Notes: a model not told the origin generated them from the sequence alone. DNA of 64,000 nt from UBA2137 sp963740205 (GCA_963740205.1 CAVUDD010000005.1:124001-188000); one strand, 5' to 3'; counted from the first letter of the stretch, positions 9,133 through 19,627 are shown. Translations and numbers: made by a program.

Positions 9133-9967
9133 ATGAATGTTATGAAACATTTTTCGATGAAACTTTTGCTATCTGCTTTTCTTTTGACTTTCTTTGTTCC
9201 TGCCGAGGTACAAGCACAAGGCAAAACTACGCTTGTCTATGAAGTTTATGCTGGGGGTATTAACGCCCTCAAGGCACGTATGGATTTAGATGTTCAACCC
9301 AGCACATTTAAAACGTCTTTTACTGCAAACACCAAAGGGTTTCTTGGGAACAGTCGCACCTTGGCAAGGAAATTACGCCACTAATGGTATTCTGAAAAAT
9401 GGAGAGGCCTTTCCCCTTCAACATATTGCAACATCCGTTTGGCGTGATGAGGTCGAAACAAAAACCTATTCCTATAACAGGCAAGGGCAATTCCAAGGCT
9501 TAAAGATTATTGAAGAAGGCGCAGATAAAAGCCCTAAAGACATAGATAAGGCTTTGACACAGGACACTATTGATATTGTCAGTGCCACTATGAATATTAT
9601 GATGCAAACCGCCACAACAGGTGAATGCAGGGGTACATCGGATATCTTTGATGGTAAACGTCGCTTTGCACTAAATTTCACCCCCACAGGCACCGCGACC
9701 TTAAAATCATCCAAATATAATATGTATGATGGTCTAGCCTCGAAATGTGATGTTGAAATTACACCCAAGGGTGGAAAGTGGCACGAAAAGCCACGCGGAT
9801 GGCTCTCTATTCAGGAACAAGGACGTCAAAGAGGCGCATTGCCCGCTGTATGGCTTGGTAAGATTTCACCTGATTTGCCCGCTGTTCCTGTAAAGGTCAA
9901 AGTCAAAACCCAATATGGCGTTCTATTTATGCATTTGATTGATGTCCAAAATCATGGGATAAAGTAA
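9133..9967 (+). CDS. DUF3108-like exported protein, one-base frameshift near 9346
   Basis: The N-terminal part begins with a signal peptide ending near 'AEVQAQG', then 'TLVYEVYAGG', in one frame. The rest continues in the next frame with 'GTVAPWQGNYATNG' and on to a stop at 9967. Removing one base in the 'GGGAA' run at 9346-9350 joins the two into a 277-residue protein, which fits the periplasmic DUF3108 family found in alphaproteobacteria. The start at 9133 was chosen to give a compact signal peptide; 9142 and a GTG at 9094 are alternatives, and no strong ribosome site decides. The break is probably a sequence error. The function is unknown. Confidence 0.75.
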
Positions 9968-10004
9968 GCCAACGTATTTAGCTTACATCTCATAGGTTTA
10001 GGGC

Positions 10005-11318
10005 ATGGCAAAAAATCTCCACATTCTTATATTGGCAGCAGGCCAAGGAACGCGCATGAAATCGGCACGCTCCAAAGTCATGCACGAAATTGCTGGTCTG
10101 CCTATGATAGGTCACGTTATCCAAACAGCCGAAAGCCTGAAACCACATTGTATAACCGTTGTTACCTCACCCAAACAAGATGAAGTGACGCAATTCGTCA
10201 AACCGCATAAAACCGCGACACAAAAAAAACAATTAGGGACTGCAGATGCTGTTAAGGCAGGATTAGAATCTCTTAAAGAAAAAAACGGAACATTGTTAGT
10301 TCTATATGGTGATGGTCCCCTGTACACCAAAAATACTCTTACAAAATTTCTCAAGGATTTCGAAAAAGGCGATGCGGGTCTGTCTTTCCTTGGTATGCAT
10401 GCCGAAGATCCGACAGGTTATGGACGTATGATCGAAAGTGATAAGTCCATATCTAGGATCGTAGAGGAAAAAGACGCCAATGCGCTCGAGAAGAAAGTTA
10501 ATTTATGCTGGACAGGTGTTATGTGTGCCGACCTCAAAAAAATTAGAGAGTGGTTGCCAAAAATTAAAAATAATAACGCATCCAAAGAATACTATCTTAC
10601 TGCGCTTCCAGAAATTGCCGATAAAACCGCCTATTCAATTTGCCCTCAAGAGGAAAGCCTAGGCGCTAATACCCGCAACGAATTGGCGGTTCTGGAATCA
10701 AAGGTTCAAGAGCGCCTACGTCACAAACATATGAGTAACGGTGCAACCTTGATTGACCCGCAAAGCGTGACCTTTGCCCATGATACTAAAATCGGGCAAG
10801 ACGTTCTGATTGAACCCAATGTCTTTTTTGGAAAAGGTGTCACTATTGAAGATAACTGCCACATCAAAGGTTTCTCACATATTGAAGAAACGCATATCAA
10901 AAAAGATGTTGTCATTGGCCCCTTTGCACGTCTTCGACCAGGTACGATTTTAGAAGAAAATACCAAAATCGGTAATTTCGTTGAAATCAAAAATGCCACT
11001 CTTGGCAAGGGATCAAAGGTAAACCATCTCAGCTATATCGGTGATACCAAAGTCGGCAAAGACTCCAATATTGGGGCAGGCACAATCACCTGTAATTATG
11101 ATGGCTTTGATAAACATAAAAGCACAATTGGGGACGGTGTTTTTGTTGGCTCAAACTCCACACTCATTTCGCCAGTAAAACTTGAGGACGGGTCATATGT
11201 TGCCGCAGGTTCTGTAATCACATCAAATGTTTCCAAAGATGCGCTTGCGATTGCCCGAACAAAGCAGAGTGAAAAATCAGGCTGGGCAAAATCCTACCGC
11301 GCCAAGAAAAAGAAATAA
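10005..11318 (+). CDS. glmU: Bifunctional GlmU (UDP-GlcNAc pyrophosphorylase / GlcN-1-P acetyltransferase)
   Basis: GlmU makes UDP-N-acetylglucosamine for peptidoglycan and lipopolysaccharide. The N-terminal half has the nucleotidyltransferase signature 'LILAAGQGTRMKS', and 'VLYGDGPLY' marks the metal-binding site. The C-terminal half is a left-handed beta helix of hexapeptide repeats with 'IGNFVEIKNATLG' and 'GAGTITCNYDG', the acetyltransferase active-site region. At 437 residues it is complete. It is followed by an acetyltransferase gene overlapping by one base and then glmS, so the same pathway is clustered. Confidence 0.96.
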   Translation: MAKNLHILILAAGQGTRMKSARSKVMHEIAGLPMIGHVIQTAESLKPHCITVVTSPKQDEVTQFVKPHKTATQKKQLGTADAVKAGLESLKEKNGTLLVLYGDGPLYTKNTLTKFLKDFEKGDAGLSFLGMHAEDPTGYGRMIESDKSISRIVEEKDANALEKKVNLCWTGVMCADLKKIREWLPKIKNNNASKEYYLTALPEIADKTAYSICPQEESLGANTRNELAVLESKVQERLRHKHMSNGATLIDPQSVTFAHDTKIGQDVLIEPNVFFGKGVTIEDNCHIKGFSHIEETHIKKDVVIGPFARLRPGTILEENTKIGNFVEIKNATLGKGSKVNHLSYIGDTKVGKDSNIGAGTITCNYDGFDKHKSTIGDGVFVGSNSTLISPVKLEDGSYVAAGSVITSNVSKDALAIARTKQSEKSGWAKSYRAKKKK

Positions 11319-11794
11319 TGAAAATCGTTCCCTTAAGTGAGTGTCCTGAATTTGCCGAAACATGCGCGGCATGGAGTTTCGGGGAATGGAGTTCACAAGT
11401 CAAAGGCAGAAAAATTTCAGATAGCCTTCTACGTTATCAAGAAACCTCTCAAGGCAACACTAACACTCTTCCTATAACATGGGTTGCGGTTGTCGATGAC
11501 AGGCCTGCTGGTATGATTTCGCTTAAGGAGAATGACCATGAAGATCATCAAGATTTGACACCTTGGTTGGCCTCTCTTTTTGTTCACAGCGATTACCGTG
11601 GGCAAGATATTGCACGCAAATTGTGCACACATGTTATCGAGCAAGCCAAAGACAGTGGCTGGGATAAAATTTATCTTTTTACACATAGTGCGCCCAAGCT
11701 TTACGAGAAATTTGGGTTTAAAAATATCGGTACTGTTCGCGACACATCTGGGCGAAACGCGCAGGGTGAGCTCCTTATGTGCAAAAACCTGTAA
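11318..11794 (+). CDS. GNAT-family N-acetyltransferase
   Basis: The 158-residue protein has the GNAT fold pattern: a beta strand 'TWVAVVDDRPAGMISL', then the acetyl-CoA binding motif 'SDYRGQDIARKL' (the Q/RxxGxA pattern) and the C-terminal 'YEKFGFKNIG'. The acyl acceptor is unknown. Its start overlaps the stop of glmU by one base, so the two are translationally coupled. A role connected with amino-sugar metabolism is only suggested by position between glmU and glmS. Confidence 0.85.
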   Translation: MKIVPLSECPEFAETCAAWSFGEWSSQVKGRKISDSLLRYQETSQGNTNTLPITWVAVVDDRPAGMISLKENDHEDHQDLTPWLASLFVHSDYRGQDIARKLCTHVIEQAKDSGWDKIYLFTHSAPKLYEKFGFKNIGTVRDTSGRNAQGELLMCKNL

Positions 11795-11882
11795 CACCCT
11801 GCAAGACAGCGTGATTTGCGTGATTCCCTTTAAATGCTAATTTAGTTCGACAACATTTTTTACAACAAAGTGGAATAGCCTA

Positions 11883-13715
11883 ATGTGTGGAATAATCGGA
11901 ATAGTTTCAAATAAAGATGTCGCACCGCGTCTTGTAGATGGACTTAAACGTCTTGAATATCGCGGGTATGACAGTGCAGGAATTGCCACACTTTCTGATG
12001 GTCACATCAAGCGTTTGCGCGCCGAAGGCAAGCTCATCAATCTTGATGCGCGCATGCAGAAATCCCCTATTCACGGTAATATTGGTATTGGTCACACGCG
12101 TTGGGCGACACATGGTGGACCAACTGAAAATAATGCCCACCCTCACGCAACGGAACAAGTCGCCGTTGTTCATAACGGCATTATCGAGAATTATGCAGAG
12201 CTCAAAGAAAAACTCGAGCAACGCCAACATCGATTTGAAACCGATACTGATACCGAAGTTGTTGCACATCTGATTTCGGAAAATCTGAAACAGGGGGACA
12301 CCCCAAAAGACGCAGCGTTTAATGCTTTCAAAGAATTAAAGGGTGCTTATGCGCTTGCTGTTATTTTCAATGGCGAAGAAAATCTTATGATTGGTGTACG
12401 TCAAGGAACACCGCTTGCAATTGGTTATGGCGAGGATGAAATGTACCTTGCCTCTGACTCCTATGCGCTTGCCCCCCTCACTAAAAAAATATCATTCCTT
12501 GAGGATGGTGACCGCGTGGTGGTTAAGGGCATGAAGGCCTCTATTTACACAAATGACAACACAGAGATTGAACGCCCTATCCGTATTACCGCGCAAAGTG
12601 GTGCAACAACAGGTAAGGGCGAATACGCGCATTTCATGCTCAAGGAAATTTACGAGCAACCTTCTGTTATTGGTGACACGCTCAATTCATTTATTAACCC
12701 AGCCACTGGTGAAATCACTTTACCCGAGGGCGTGGTCGAAGCTCTTAAAAATGCACCGCGCATTACGCTTGTTGCCTGCGGAACGGCCTTTTATGCCTGT
12801 ATGGTTGCAAAATACTGGTTTGAACAAGTTGCAAGAATTCCTTGTGAAATTGATGTTGCCTCTGAATTTCGTTACCGCGAGGCGCCCATGCCAAAAGGTG
12901 GTGTTGCCATCTTTGTCTCACAGTCTGGTGAAACGCTCGACACGCTCGAGGCACTTCGTTACTGCAAACGCGAGGGACAAAAAATTCTCTCTATCGTCAA
13001 TACAATCGAAAGCACAATAGAGCGTGAATCCGATCTGGTTTTACATACGCTCGCAGGGCCCGAAATTGGCGTTGCCTCTACCAAGGCATTTACTACGCAA
13101 CTTACAACTTTGGCCTGTCTTGCTCTGGCTTGTGCCAAAGATAAAGGCACCCTCACCGAGGAAGATAAACAAGCCTACGGCGATGCACTGCGTCATGTTC
13201 CTGCCATGGCTGCTCAAATTCTGAAATATGATGCAGACATTAAAACCATTGCCAAGGATATCTCTGAGGCGCGCGATGTTTTATATATTGGACGAGGTCT
13301 CATGTATGCGATTGCATTAGAAGGCGCGCTTAAATTGAAGGAGATTTCCTATATCCATGCCGAAGGGTACGCCGCTGGTGAAATGAAACATGGACCTATT
13401 GCGCTAATTGATGAGAGCGTTCCTATCGTTGTTGTCGCCCCCAGCGCGGGCGATCCGTTATTCGAAAAAACCGCATCTAATGTGCAGGAAAGTGTTGCGC
13501 GTGGCGGAAAGGTTTTCCTTATTTCCGATGAGGCGGGCGTTAAAAATCTAAAGAAGGCAACGCGTTGGTCTGTCACGCTTGGTGATGTTCATCCGTTTGT
13601 TGCGCCAATTCTCTATTCAATACCTGTGCAACTTCTGGCCTATCACACCGCCGTTGCCAAGGGCACGGATGTCGACCAACCAAGAAACCTTGCGAAATCT
13701 GTTACGGTGGAGTGA
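11883..13715 (+). CDS. glmS: Glutamine-fructose-6-phosphate aminotransferase GlmS
   Basis: GlmS makes glucosamine-6-phosphate from fructose-6-phosphate and glutamine, the first step of amino-sugar synthesis. The N-terminal Cys2 nucleophile is present ('MCGIIGIVS'), followed by the class II glutaminase region ('YRGYDSAGIA', 'GHTRWATHGGPTE'). Two SIS sugar-isomerase domains follow ('CGTAFYA', 'SQSGETLDTL') and the C-terminus 'NLAKSVTVE' is canonical. 610 residues is the normal length. It ends just before a strong hairpin terminator. Confidence 0.97.
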   Translation: MCGIIGIVSNKDVAPRLVDGLKRLEYRGYDSAGIATLSDGHIKRLRAEGKLINLDARMQKSPIHGNIGIGHTRWATHGGPTENNAHPHATEQVAVVHNGIIENYAELKEKLEQRQHRFETDTDTEVVAHLISENLKQGDTPKDAAFNAFKELKGAYALAVIFNGEENLMIGVRQGTPLAIGYGEDEMYLASDSYALAPLTKKISFLEDGDRVVVKGMKASIYTNDNTEIERPIRITAQSGATTGKGEYAHFMLKEIYEQPSVIGDTLNSFINPATGEITLPEGVVEALKNAPRITLVACGTAFYACMVAKYWFEQVARIPCEIDVASEFRYREAPMPKGGVAIFVSQSGETLDTLEALRYCKREGQKILSIVNTIESTIERESDLVLHTLAGPEIGVASTKAFTTQLTTLACLALACAKDKGTLTEEDKQAYGDALRHVPAMAAQILKYDADIKTIAKDISEARDVLYIGRGLMYAIALEGALKLKEISYIHAEGYAAGEMKHGPIALIDESVPIVVVAPSAGDPLFEKTASNVQESVARGGKVFLISDEAGVKNLKKATRWSVTLGDVHPFVAPILYSIPVQLLAYHTAVAKGTDVDQPRNLAKSVTVE

Positions 13716-13743
13716 TAGTTAAATTTTAGATTAGGTGCATAAA

Positions 13744-13772
13744 AAAAATGGCTCTTAAAAAGAGCCATTTTT
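13744..13772. terminator. Bidirectional rho-independent terminator
   Basis: A 12-base stem (AAAATGGCTCTT paired with AAGAGCCATTTT) with a two-base gap is flanked by A-runs on the left and T-runs on the right. It lies between the convergent glmS and TIGR02300-type genes and can serve both. Confidence 0.85.
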
Positions 13773-13797
13773 AATTCTTAGATAAAACGATTAGAGA

Positions 13798-14331
13798 TTA
13801 TTTATCGTCTTCATCTTCTAGGTCATCAAGATCAATATCATCATCGATATCTTCTAAATCACCATCAATTTCCTTTAGAGCTTCAAGATCAGGATCTTCA
13901 TCATCATCCAAATCATCATCGTCAGCATCAAGATCATCCATATCTTTCACAACAACGTCATCGTCATCGTCATCTAGGTCGTCTTCATCGTCATCTATGG
14001 CTACTGAATCATCATCAAGATTAACTTCTTTGCCTGACTCATCATCCTCGTCTTCTTCTTCCTCTTCGTCCTCATCATCCAAATCGGCTGATTCATCATC
14101 CAAATCATCCTCATCCATATCCTTAGGAGATTTTTTGGACGCCTTGGCAGGGGAAGCCTTTTCAACGGCCTTTAATTTATTATTTTTAACCTTCACATCA
14201 CCTGTGTATTCAGTGTCGCAACTTGGGCAAACAACAGGGCGTTTGTTCAAATCATAAAAACGTGAACTGCAATTCAGGCAGATACGCTTTAATCCTCTTG
14301 GATCGGCTGTGGCTTGTTCTGCTTTGCTCAT
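13798..14331 (-). CDS. TIGR02300-type protein with FYDLN zinc ribbon and acidic tail
   Basis: The N-terminal 50 residues contain a zinc ribbon with two CxxC pairs ('CLNC' and 'CPSC') and the family signature 'RFYDLN'. The rest is almost wholly Asp and Glu, more than 100 residues of low complexity. This combination defines a family known as TIGR02300, restricted to alphaproteobacteria; its function is unknown. In many relatives it precedes aroA; here the fadA gene is divergent on the other side. Confidence 0.9.
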   Translation of the reverse strand: MSKAEQATADPRGLKRICLNCSSRFYDLNKRPVVCPSCDTEYTGDVKVKNNKLKAVEKASPAKASKKSPKDMDEDDLDDESADLDDEDEEEEEDEDDESGKEVNLDDDSVAIDDDEDDLDDDDDDVVVKDMDDLDADDDDLDDDEDPDLEALKEIDGDLEDIDDDIDLDDLEDEDDK

Positions 14332-14532
14332 AATATTTATACTCCTTGAAATGGGCTAAACCCATGTTTTGCATTCTTATATAATTCCAATGCTATGGAA
14401 TTGCCTGATTTTCGCACACATGTCAAAGGGAAAAATGGAGTTTTTTTATACTGGAAAGCATGGACTAGAGACCTAGTTGGTATTAAGGTACTCATAACTA
14501 AGAACGAATAGCCCCCATTCAAGGAGATTTCC

Positions 14533-15660
14533 ATGCACAAACCAGTTGTCATTTGCGGATATAAAAGATCCCCGATGCACTTTGCCAATAAAGGCGCACT
14601 TGCCAAGGTTCGCCCAGATGATATGGCAGCAACTGTCCTGTCCGCACTGATTAAAGAAACAGGTATCAAACAGGAAGATATTGAAGATTTACTTTTGGGA
14701 TGTGCGTTTCCCGAGGCCGAGCAAGGTTTTAACGTTGCTAAAATTATTCTCCAGATTATGGGTGCGCCTGCCAGTATTGCTGGTGCAACAGTCAATCGTT
14801 TTTGTGGGTCATCCATGACGACCATTCAAATGGCGGCTGGGTATATCCAGATGGGTGCAGGAGATTTATTCCTGACCGGTGGCGTTGAATCAATGAGCCG
14901 GGTGCCTATGGGTGGATTTAACCCTATGCCAAACCCTGAACTCGCAAAAACTTTCCCTGATGCCTATATTTCTATGGGAATTACAGCCGAGAACCTCGCG
15001 AATGAATATAGTATCGACCGTAAGGCACAAGAAGAGTTTGCAATGGGCTCGCATCAAAAGGCCGCCAAGGCAGCAGAAAGTGGAAAATTTGATGATGAAA
15101 TCGTGGCAATTGGCGATGTCACAAGTGATGGAACAATCCGTGCAGATTCTTCTCTTGAGAAAATGGCTGAGATGAAACCAGCCTTCGATGTGAAAGGCTC
15201 TGTGACTGCCGCTACCTCATCACCTCTTACTGATGGCTCTGCTGGTGTTATTGTCGCATCCGAAGAATATGCGGACAAAAACAATCTTCCAAAACTCGCG
15301 CGCATTAAATCCGTTGCCGTGGCAGGATGTGATGCACATGTGATGGGAATTGGTCCTGTTCCGGCAACCAAGAAAGCATTAGAGCGCGCAGGTTTAAAAA
15401 TGGAAGATATCGGGCTTGTTGAATTGAACGAGGCATTTGCCGCACAATCACTCTCTGTTATCAAATCTTTGGGCATTGACCCATCAATTGTTAACGTTGA
15501 CGGCGGTGCGATTGCACTTGGTCACCCATTAGGAACATCAGGAGCACGTATTACAGGAAAACTTGCCTCGTTGATGCAACGTGAGAAGAAAAAATACGGC
15601 CTTGCCACAATGTGTATTGGTGGCGGTCAGGGTACAGCGATTATTCTGGAGAGTATTTAA
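14533..15660 (+). CDS. fadA: Acetyl-CoA acyltransferase (3-ketoacyl-CoA thiolase)
   Basis: This thiolase cleaves 3-ketoacyl-CoA in beta-oxidation. The protein is 375 residues and has the nucleophilic Cys ('VNRFCGSSM'), the 'NEAFAAQ' block, the catalytic His in 'GGAIALGHPLG' and the second Cys in 'MCIGGGQGTA'. An AAGGAG ribosome site precedes the ATG by seven bases. The fadN-like gene follows after 28 bases, so the pair is an operon. Confidence 0.95.
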   Translation: MHKPVVICGYKRSPMHFANKGALAKVRPDDMAATVLSALIKETGIKQEDIEDLLLGCAFPEAEQGFNVAKIILQIMGAPASIAGATVNRFCGSSMTTIQMAAGYIQMGAGDLFLTGGVESMSRVPMGGFNPMPNPELAKTFPDAYISMGITAENLANEYSIDRKAQEEFAMGSHQKAAKAAESGKFDDEIVAIGDVTSDGTIRADSSLEKMAEMKPAFDVKGSVTAATSSPLTDGSAGVIVASEEYADKNNLPKLARIKSVAVAGCDAHVMGIGPVPATKKALERAGLKMEDIGLVELNEAFAAQSLSVIKSLGIDPSIVNVDGGAIALGHPLGTSGARITGKLASLMQREKKKYGLATMCIGGGQGTAIILESI

Positions 15661-15688
15661 TCCCAAAACATTTAAGGACATTGAAAAA

Positions 15689-18103
15689 ATGACAATTAAA
15701 AAAGTTGGTGTAATTGGTGCGGGATTAATGGGAAGCGGAATTGCTGCGCAAGTTGCAAATGCAGGAATTCCAGTTGTCTTGCTGGATATTGTTCCACCTA
15801 AACTGGATGACTTTGGTGGTAACCGTAATGCATTTGCCGAGGGCGCAATTCAAAAAATGCTTAAGGCTGATCCAGCCCCGCTTATGACGAAAAAAGCCGT
15901 CAAACTTATTACCACCGGTAACATGGATGATGACCTTGGGCTTTTGGGTGATTGTGATTTGATTATTGAGGTTGTTCTTGAAGATCTAAAAATCAAACAT
16001 CAAACATATGAAAAGATTATCAAGCACAAGAAAAAGGACGCCATCGTTAGTTCAAACACATCTACGATACCCCTTCGCCTTTTGAGCGAACCTTTCGATG
16101 ACGAGTTTAAATCAAAATTTATGATTACGCATTTCTTTAACCCTGTACGTTACATGCGTCTTCTTGAAATTGTCACAAATGAAAAAACAGACAAAAAGGC
16201 TGTAGCTGAGGTTCGCGATTTTTGTGATGTTCAACTTGGTAAGGGTGTTGTTGTCACCAAAGATACTGCTGGGTTTATTGTAAACCGCTTACTCGTGTTC
16301 TGGATGCAAACAGCCGTGAATGTGGCGATTGAGGATAATGTCTCCATTGAGGTTGCGGATGCCGTTATGGGTAAACCTATTGGTATTCCCAAAACAGCGG
16401 TCTTTGGATTAATTGATTTGGTAGGTGTTGATTTAATGCCGTATCTGTCGACATCTCTTTTGCAAACTTTACCCAAAGATGATGCTTACCGTGATATTTA
16501 CAAGGACTATCCTTTCGTTAAACAAATGATTGAGGCAGGCTATAATGGACGTAAGGGCAAGGGTGGATTTTATCGCTTAAATCCTGATGCACCTAAGGGG
16601 TCAAAGGAAAAACAGGCATTACAATTAAAAGCTGATTCATTTAACGAAGAACAATATCAGCCAGCGACCAAACCAAAACTAGCATCTGTTGATGCTGGGA
16701 AAAAAGGTCTTAGAGCTGTCGTAGAAACAGAAGACGAAGGCGGTCGTTATGCATGGAAAGTTTTAAGCCAGCTTCTTTCTTATGCTGCCTCTCTTGTTCC
16801 GCAGATTGCCGATAATATTGCCGACGTTGATGAAGCCATGCGTTTGGGTACAAACTGGAAAAAAGGCCCGTTTGAAATGATTGACGAGCTTGGCGCCAAG
16901 TGGTTTGCAGATAAACTTCGTGCTGAGGGTCTAAGCGTGCCCGATCTTCTTGAAAAGGTCGGCGAGGGTACTTTCTATAAGGTTGATAATGGAAAACTTC
17001 ACTACTTTGGCACAGACGGTAAATATCACGAGGTCGCTCGCGCAGAAGGTGTTTTACTCCTGAGTGATATCAAACTTTCATCCAAACCTGTAATTAAGAC
17101 TGGAAGCGCCTCTGTCTGGGACATCGGTGATGGTGTCCTCTGTGTAGAATTTACAGGCAAAATGAACGCACTTGATGAGCAAGTTTTCGAGGCCTATCAC
17201 AAGGCAATAGGAATGATTGGTGATGGGTCTGGCGATTACAAAGCCATGGTCATCTATAATGAAGGATCGCACTTCTCCGCAGGGGCTAATTTGGGTCTGG
17301 CGATTTTTGCCATGAATATCGCGCTTTGGCCGCAAATAGAATCTCTGGTAACGGGCGGACAAAAGGCCTACATGGCGTTAAAATATGCACCATTCCCAGT
17401 TGTTTCCGCACCATCGGGAATGGCACTTGGGGGTGGATGTGAAATCCTACTTCATTCCGATCACGTACAAGCACATGCCGAGACATACACAGGACTTGTT
17501 GAAGTTGGTGTTGGTCTTATACCCGGATGGGGCGGGTGCAAAGAAATGCTCCTGCGCTTCAAGGAACGTGAAAAACAGGCTTACGACAAGCAGACAGGTG
17601 GAAATCGTTTATGGTTCTCACCAAAGGAAACGCCGATGGGTGCAACACGTAAAGCTTTCGAAACTATTGGTGTCGCAACAGTTGCGAAATCAGCACATGA
17701 GGCAAAAGAAATCGGATACCTCAAAGATAGCGATGCAATCACTATGAACCGTGACCGCTTGCTATTTGATGCCAAGCAAAAAGCTCTTGAGCTCGCAAAG
17801 GATTACCAAGCTCCACAAGAGCCTGGTGAAATCCGCTTGCCTGGACCAACGGGTAAAACTGCACTTGATATGGCGGTTGGCGATTTAAGACGTTCGGGCA
17901 AGGCAACACCTTATGATGAAGTTGTCTCGGATTATTTGGCCGTTGTTCTTTCTGGAGGTGACAAAGCCGACTGGACGCAACCTGTTACGGAAAAGGATAT
18001 CCTGAAACTTGAGGCTGAGCAGTTTATGAAACTGGTAAAAAATCAAGGAACGCAAGAACGTGTTGAACACATGCTTGCCAAAGGTAAACCGCTTAGAAAT
18101 TAG
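15689..18103 (+). CDS. fadN: 3-hydroxyacyl-CoA dehydrogenase / enoyl-CoA hydratase (FadN type)
   Basis: This 804-residue enzyme carries both the NAD-dependent dehydrogenase and the hydratase activities of beta-oxidation. The dehydrogenase Rossmann motif 'GVIGAGLMGSGIAAQ' comes first (about residue 7), and the crotonase/hydratase domain comes last ('HFSAGANLGLA', 'SGMALGGGCEILLHSDHVQA'). This order is the reverse of E. coli FadB and matches Bacillus FadN. The start at 15689 follows an AAGGA site. It ends seven bases from the convergent M32 carboxypeptidase. Confidence 0.93.
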   Translation: MTIKKVGVIGAGLMGSGIAAQVANAGIPVVLLDIVPPKLDDFGGNRNAFAEGAIQKMLKADPAPLMTKKAVKLITTGNMDDDLGLLGDCDLIIEVVLEDLKIKHQTYEKIIKHKKKDAIVSSNTSTIPLRLLSEPFDDEFKSKFMITHFFNPVRYMRLLEIVTNEKTDKKAVAEVRDFCDVQLGKGVVVTKDTAGFIVNRLLVFWMQTAVNVAIEDNVSIEVADAVMGKPIGIPKTAVFGLIDLVGVDLMPYLSTSLLQTLPKDDAYRDIYKDYPFVKQMIEAGYNGRKGKGGFYRLNPDAPKGSKEKQALQLKADSFNEEQYQPATKPKLASVDAGKKGLRAVVETEDEGGRYAWKVLSQLLSYAASLVPQIADNIADVDEAMRLGTNWKKGPFEMIDELGAKWFADKLRAEGLSVPDLLEKVGEGTFYKVDNGKLHYFGTDGKYHEVARAEGVLLLSDIKLSSKPVIKTGSASVWDIGDGVLCVEFTGKMNALDEQVFEAYHKAIGMIGDGSGDYKAMVIYNEGSHFSAGANLGLAIFAMNIALWPQIESLVTGGQKAYMALKYAPFPVVSAPSGMALGGGCEILLHSDHVQAHAETYTGLVEVGVGLIPGWGGCKEMLLRFKEREKQAYDKQTGGNRLWFSPKETPMGATRKAFETIGVATVAKSAHEAKEIGYLKDSDAITMNRDRLLFDAKQKALELAKDYQAPQEPGEIRLPGPTGKTALDMAVGDLRRSGKATPYDEVVSDYLAVVLSGGDKADWTQPVTEKDILKLEAEQFMKLVKNQGTQERVEHMLAKGKPLRN

Positions 18104-18109
18104 AGAAAT

Positions 18110-19627
18110 CTAGCCAGCAGTAAGTCCGCAATATCTTTTCCCTAGATGATTGATATAAGCATCTGGCCCTAATTCCGTACCAGTAGCATTCTTGATGAGC
18201 TCTTCAAATCCAAGAGTAGACCCTTTGCTGTGAATATTTTCACGAAGCCATTCTCGCAAACTATCAAAACGACCTTCACCTAATTCCTCGAGAATTTCAG
18301 GATTATTCTTTGTGGCCGCTGAGAAGAGCTGAGCAGCAATAGCTGCACCAAATGTATATGCGGGGAAATATCCCTGAGCCGCACCAGGCCAGTGCACATC
18401 TTGCATACACCCTTGCGCATTATTAGAGGGACGAATTCCCATTTTTTCTTCGATTAGATTATTAAATGCCTCAGGTAAATCTTTTACCTCAAGTTTGCCC
18501 GCAAATATTTGTCTCTCTAACTCATAGCGCGTCATAATATGAAATGGATAAGTCATTTCATCTGCGTCCACTCTTATATAGGAAGGCTCAACTTTACGCA
18601 TATGAGCCAGAATATTTTCTTCCGAGAAAGCAGGGTCAGATGAGCGACCAAATTCTTTACGCGCGGTTCTAGCTAAAAAACGCACATAAGGTTCAGACAT
18701 AGACGCCTGATACTCAATAATCATGGATTGGCTTTCGTGGATAGCCATTCCCATATGGTTACCTACCGCATGATAGCCCCAACTAGGTAAAAGATTCTGT
18801 TGGTAAAGAGCATGCCCAGCCTCATGAAGAGAAGCAAATACAGCTGGCAGAAAGTCTTCGTCATCGAGTCTTGTTACCAGCCTTACATCATCACTTGGCC
18901 CCGCCATGAAAGGGTGAGCATCTTTTGTGAAATAAACAACCGCTCTGTCCATGTCTAAACCAAGACCATTAATAAGAGTTGAGCTTAATTTTTTCTGCTC
19001 ATCAAAGGGAAATGTTCCATCAATGTCTATGATTTCCTTTTGTCTATCATAAGCAAGGGGAAGCAGTTCTTTTAAACCTTCATTTAGTTTGCCAAAAAAT
19101 GGATCTATAATTTCGCAAGACAACCCTGGAGAATAAAAATCAATTAAAGCGTTGTATGGATTATCAATGCCAAGTGCCTCGGCTTTGTATTCACCAACTC
19201 TTGCAGCCATATCAAAAGCTTTTTGATAATGCGGATACATAATATCCCAATCACCTGTTTTGTGGTTTTTGCTGTGAGCGGCCTCACCTTCAGCAACTGT
19301 CTTTTGATATTCACCGGCAAGTTCTATTGGCAAGCATGCCTCATGAACCCAGAAACGTCTCATTAAACGAACATCTGTTTGCTGAATATCAGATAAATTT
19401 TGAATGTCTTCTTCTACAGCTTGAAGTAAATCAGGAATTTTAGGATCGGTAATTATTGTAGCGCGCTGTTTTGCAATAGTTTCAACCATTGCCGCTCTGT
19501 CTGCTTCACTTCCTGATTGCATAGTCATTTGACCATCAACCATTAAAATTTCTATGGCTTTATCAAGGCGGTCTGCAGATTTATGCCACTCGGTTAATTC
19601 TTTATATTTGTCTTGAACATCAGGCAT
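18110..19627 (-). CDS. M32-family carboxypeptidase (thermostable carboxypeptidase type)
   Basis: This is a 505-residue zinc metallocarboxypeptidase of the Taq carboxypeptidase family. The HEXXH zinc-binding motif is present in 'SLHEAGHALYQQ' and the third ligand region in 'HESQSMIIE'. Downstream 'NHMGMAIHES' and 'RVDADEMTYPFH' are also family hallmarks. It removes C-terminal residues from peptides in the cytoplasm. Nothing in the neighbourhood points to a more specific role. Confidence 0.92.
   Translation of the reverse strand: MPDVQDKYKELTEWHKSADRLDKAIEILMVDGQMTMQSGSEADRAAMVETIAKQRATIITDPKIPDLLQAVEEDIQNLSDIQQTDVRLMRRFWVHEACLPIELAGEYQKTVAEGEAAHSKNHKTGDWDIMYPHYQKAFDMAARVGEYKAEALGIDNPYNALIDFYSPGLSCEIIDPFFGKLNEGLKELLPLAYDRQKEIIDIDGTFPFDEQKKLSSTLINGLGLDMDRAVVYFTKDAHPFMAGPSDDVRLVTRLDDEDFLPAVFASLHEAGHALYQQNLLPSWGYHAVGNHMGMAIHESQSMIIEYQASMSEPYVRFLARTARKEFGRSSDPAFSEENILAHMRKVEPSYIRVDADEMTYPFHIMTRYELERQIFAGKLEVKDLPEAFNNLIEEKMGIRPSNNAQGCMQDVHWPGAAQGYFPAYTFGAAIAAQLFSAATKNNPEILEELGEGRFDSLREWLRENIHSKGSTLGFEELIKNATGTELGPDAYINHLGKRYCGLTAG

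Noticed and set aside
13997..14257. A plus-strand open frame rich in Ser across the acidic protein gene
   Set aside because: It is the reverse complement of the Asp/Glu-rich coding region of the TIGR02300-type gene; the Ser run is a shadow of GAT/GAA repeats.
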